The notes below the pieces were generated by a model, which was not told the DNA's origin, did no database searches, and worked only from the letters and a program-made list of their open reading frames with translations. Shown here in pieces: positions 14,570 through 16,461 of a stretch of DNA of 16,461 nt. How positions within the stretch are numbered: position 1 is the first letter of the stretch; each line of letters starts with the position of its first letter. Source of the DNA: Flavobacteriaceae bacterium (GTDB lineage Bacteria; Bacteroidota; Bacteroidia; Flavobacteriales; Flavobacteriaceae); assembly GCA_002693605.1 (NCBI GenBank), contig NZQO01000051.1, positions 1-16,461 of the forward strand. Direction: 5' to 3'. The position numbers were made by a program, and so were the translations under genes.

Positions 14570-16105
14570 ATGCGCACAGAAGACATAGACACATGGCGCG
14601 CGGCGCAAGAGCATGCCCTTTCAGGGGGTGGCGCGGCCTCTCAGGCGCGTCACAAGGCGCGCGGCAAGCTGCCGGTGCGGCAGCGGATTTCGCTGCTGCT
14701 TGATCCTGAAACACCATTTCTGGAAATCGGACAACTGGCGGCATCGGGTCTGTATGACGATGCCGTGCCAAGCGCCGGGATCGTGACGGGCATTGGCATG
14801 ATCGAAGGGCGCCCCTGCATGATCATGGCCAATGACGCCACCGTGAAGGGCGGCACCTACTACCCCCTGACGATCAAGAAACAGATCCGCGCGCAAAAGA
14901 TTGCTCGCGAAAACCGCCTTGCCTGCATCTACCTTGTGGACAGCGGCGGGGCGTTTCTGCCCCTTCAGGACGAGATTTTCCCGGACGAGCATCATTTCGG
15001 AAGCATTTTTCGCAGCATCGCAGAGCTGTCTTCCCAAGGCATCCCACAAATCGCGGCAGTCATGGGATCCTGCACAGCGGGCGGTGCCTATATTCCTGCG
15101 ATGTGTGATGAGACGGTCATCGTCAAGGAAACCGGCACAATCTTCCTTGGTGGTCCGCAGCTTGTTCAGGCCGCTACTGGAGAGGTCGTTGACCCGCAAA
15201 CCTTGGGCGGCGCGGATCTGCATACTGAGAAAAGCGCCGTCGCCGACCATTATGCCGTGGACGATATTCATGCACTGCAACTTGTGCGTGAGGTCATCGG
15301 ACGACAAGTAGCAGACCCCCTGCCCGCCCCGCCGATCCCACCCCGCGCGCCTACGGGAACAGCCACCGATATTGACGGATTGATCCCGCAAAGCGCGCGC
15401 CAGAAACTGCCGGTTCGCGATATTCTGGCCCATCTGATCGATGCCGACAGTTTTGCTGAATATCGCGCGCGATATGGCACGACGCTGATTTGCGGAACTG
15501 CACGGATCGGGGGCTATCCCGTCGGTATCCTGCTCAATGACGGCATCCTGTTTTCGGAAAGCGCCCAGAAGGGGGCGAACTTCATCGAGCTGTGCTGCCA
15601 GCGGAATATACCACTGTTGTTCCTGCATAATATCAGCGGCTTCATGGTCGGTGCGGATTACGAAGCGGGCGGGATCGCCCGGCACGGGGCCAAGTTGGTC
15701 AATGCGGTCGCCACCGCGCGGGTTCCGAAGTTCAGCGTGGTGATCGGCGGCAGTTTCGGTGCTGGAAACTACGCCATGTGTGGCCGTGCTTTTGGCCCCC
15801 GCCTGATGGCGATGTGGCCCAATGCCCGCACCTCGGTCATGGGCGGCGAACAAGCCGCAAAGGTACTGCGGCTGGTCCGCGAAGGGCAAAACGGCACTGT
15901 GATGAACGATACGGATCGAGAGGAATTCGAGCGGCCCTTCCGTGAGGATTACGATGCAAAGGGCACGCCCGTCCACGCCGCCGCACGGATGTGGGTGGAC
16001 GCTGTGATCGCCCCGAATGAAACCCGAAACTGGTTGACGCTGGGTCTGGCTCTGGCGCGCTCAACCCCAGCGGAAAGCACGCAGTTTGGCGTGTTCAGGA
16101 TGTGA
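14570..16105 (+). CDS. acyl-CoA carboxylase beta subunit (carboxyltransferase, methylcrotonyl/geranyl-CoA type)
   Basis: This 511-residue carboxyltransferase moves CO2 from carboxybiotin to an acyl-CoA. Two crotonase-like halves are visible, with oxyanion-hole stretches GSCTAGGAYIPAM (166-178) and GGSFGAGNYAMCGRAF (393-408). LVDSGGAFLPLQDEIFPDEHHFG (122-144, key residues DSGG and LPLQ) and NISGFMVG (354-361) are typical of methylcrotonyl-CoA and geranyl-CoA carboxylases; propionyl-CoA enzymes have DVPGFLPG there. The likely substrate is a 3-methyl-branched 2-enoyl-CoA. Linkage to atuA favours an AtuC-like role, but LiuB cannot be excluded. ATG 14570 is where family similarity begins. The ribosome binding site is weak (GAGA 3 nt upstream) and the gap to the previous stop is 5 nt, so translation is probably coupled. 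Confidence 0.92.
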   Translation: MRTEDIDTWRAAQEHALSGGGAASQARHKARGKLPVRQRISLLLDPETPFLEIGQLAASGLYDDAVPSAGIVTGIGMIEGRPCMIMANDATVKGGTYYPLTIKKQIRAQKIARENRLACIYLVDSGGAFLPLQDEIFPDEHHFGSIFRSIAELSSQGIPQIAAVMGSCTAGGAYIPAMCDETVIVKETGTIFLGGPQLVQAATGEVVDPQTLGGADLHTEKSAVADHYAVDDIHALQLVREVIGRQVADPLPAPPIPPRAPTGTATDIDGLIPQSARQKLPVRDILAHLIDADSFAEYRARYGTTLICGTARIGGYPVGILLNDGILFSESAQKGANFIELCCQRNIPLLFLHNISGFMVGADYEAGGIARHGAKLVNAVATARVPKFSVVIGGSFGAGNYAMCGRAFGPRLMAMWPNARTSVMGGEQAAKVLRLVREGQNGTVMNDTDREEFERPFREDYDAKGTPVHAAARMWVDAVIAPNETRNWLTLGLALARSTPAESTQFGVFRM

Positions 16106-16461
16106 TGAAGATAAGAAAACTGTTCATAGCGAACCGGGGTGAGATCGCCTGCCGGATCATTCGCAGTTGTCAGCAACTGGGGATCGGGGTGGTCGTCGGC
16201 TATTCCGAGGCCGATGCCGAAGCGCGCCATGTCAGGCTTGCCCCACAATCAGTCCGGCTGGGCCCGGCCCCGTCGGCACAATCCTATCTGAACCAAGATG
16301 CCATCGTGGCGGCCGCCCGGGCGACGGGATGCGACGCGGTCCATCCGGGATACGGCTTTTTATCCGAAAACGCCGACTTCGCGGCAAAGGTCGAGGCGGC
16401 AGGGATGATCTTTGTCGGTCCACGCCCCGATACGATCGAGAAGATGGGCGACAAATCCCGG
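16105..16461 (+). CDS. acyl-CoA carboxylase alpha subunit, biotin carboxylase part (5' end, runs off window)
   Basis: The first 119 codons are present. They encode the N-terminal biotin carboxylase domain: KLFIANRGEIACRII (5-19), SYLNQDAIV, AVHPGYGFLSENADFA, and FVGP..DTIEKMGDKSR at the right edge. The full subunit would add the ATP-grasp and biotin-carrier domains outside the window. ATG 16105 shares one base with the beta-subunit stop (TGATG), so translation is coupled. With the beta subunit it forms an MCC/GCC-type carboxylase. Confidence 0.95.
   Translation, partial: MKIRKLFIANRGEIACRIIRSCQQLGIGVVVGYSEADAEARHVRLAPQSVRLGPAPSAQSYLNQDAIVAAARATGCDAVHPGYGFLSENADFAAKVEAAGMIFVGPRPDTIEKMGDKSR

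Noticed and set aside
14621..15976. Open frame of 451 codons on the minus strand
   Set aside because: It is antisense to the carboxylase beta subunit, with low-complexity, Arg/Gly/Ala/Gln-rich composition and no recognisable domain.
1..16461. CRISPR array, tRNA or rRNA genes, phage genes, toxin-antitoxin pair
   Set aside because: I found no regularly spaced repeats, no RNA gene signatures and no phage or defence genes. The novelty here is metabolic and regulatory.

Overview
The window is G+C-rich, tightly packed and gene-dense. It looks like part of an alphaproteobacterial genome, most likely a marine Rhodobacterales-type organism. The TAXI-type TRAP transporter, the acyl-CoA catabolic genes, the IclR regulators and the style of the IS elements suggest this; it is an inference, because no rRNA or marker gene is present.

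Left edge (1-1704): the 3' end of an unidentified gene is followed by a good rho-independent terminator. Next comes a decayed IS6-family transposase fragment with an internal deletion. An IS5-family element of about 1.05 kb (644-1694) cuts into its end. The IS5 transposase keeps its complete DDE signature but has an in-frame amber codon. No target duplication is visible around the IS5 copy, so this looks like a rearrangement junction at the edge of the catabolic island.

Catabolic island (1705-16461), in four transcription blocks around two divergent control regions. (A) Leftward: a thiolase close to 3-oxoadipyl-CoA thiolases, then a FadJ-type enoyl-CoA hydratase/3-hydroxyacyl-CoA dehydrogenase (ATGA overlap). 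(B) Rightward from the same region: an acyl-CoA dehydrogenase. (C) Leftward from the second region: crotonase 2, IclR regulator 2, IclR regulator 1, crotonase 1, with gaps or overlaps of at most 17 nt. (D) Rightward from the second region: TAXI TRAP binding protein, fused TRAP permease, AtuA-family protein (DUF1446), a small AtuA C-terminal-like protein, a methylcrotonyl/geranyl-CoA carboxylase-type beta subunit, and a biotin carboxylase alpha subunit that runs off the window.

Both divergent regions carry the same inverted-repeat operator (arms TTTCGCATAGCG / CGCTATGCGAAA, with 18 nt identical between the sites). The island is therefore probably one regulon controlled by one or both of the tandem IclR proteins. 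The simplest reading is uptake of an organic acid by the TRAP system, followed by CoA-ester catabolism. The steps would be dehydrogenation, biotin-dependent carboxylation of a 3-methyl-branched enoyl-CoA, hydration, an AtuA step of unknown chemistry, and beta-oxidation/thiolysis. This resembles the Atu (acyclic terpene) and Liu (leucine/isovalerate) logic with a different import and regulatory setup. No CoA ligase or HMG-CoA-type lyase is seen here; these may lie to the right or elsewhere. The FadJ gene appears to have lost its last ~32 codons to a frameshift next to the IS junction.
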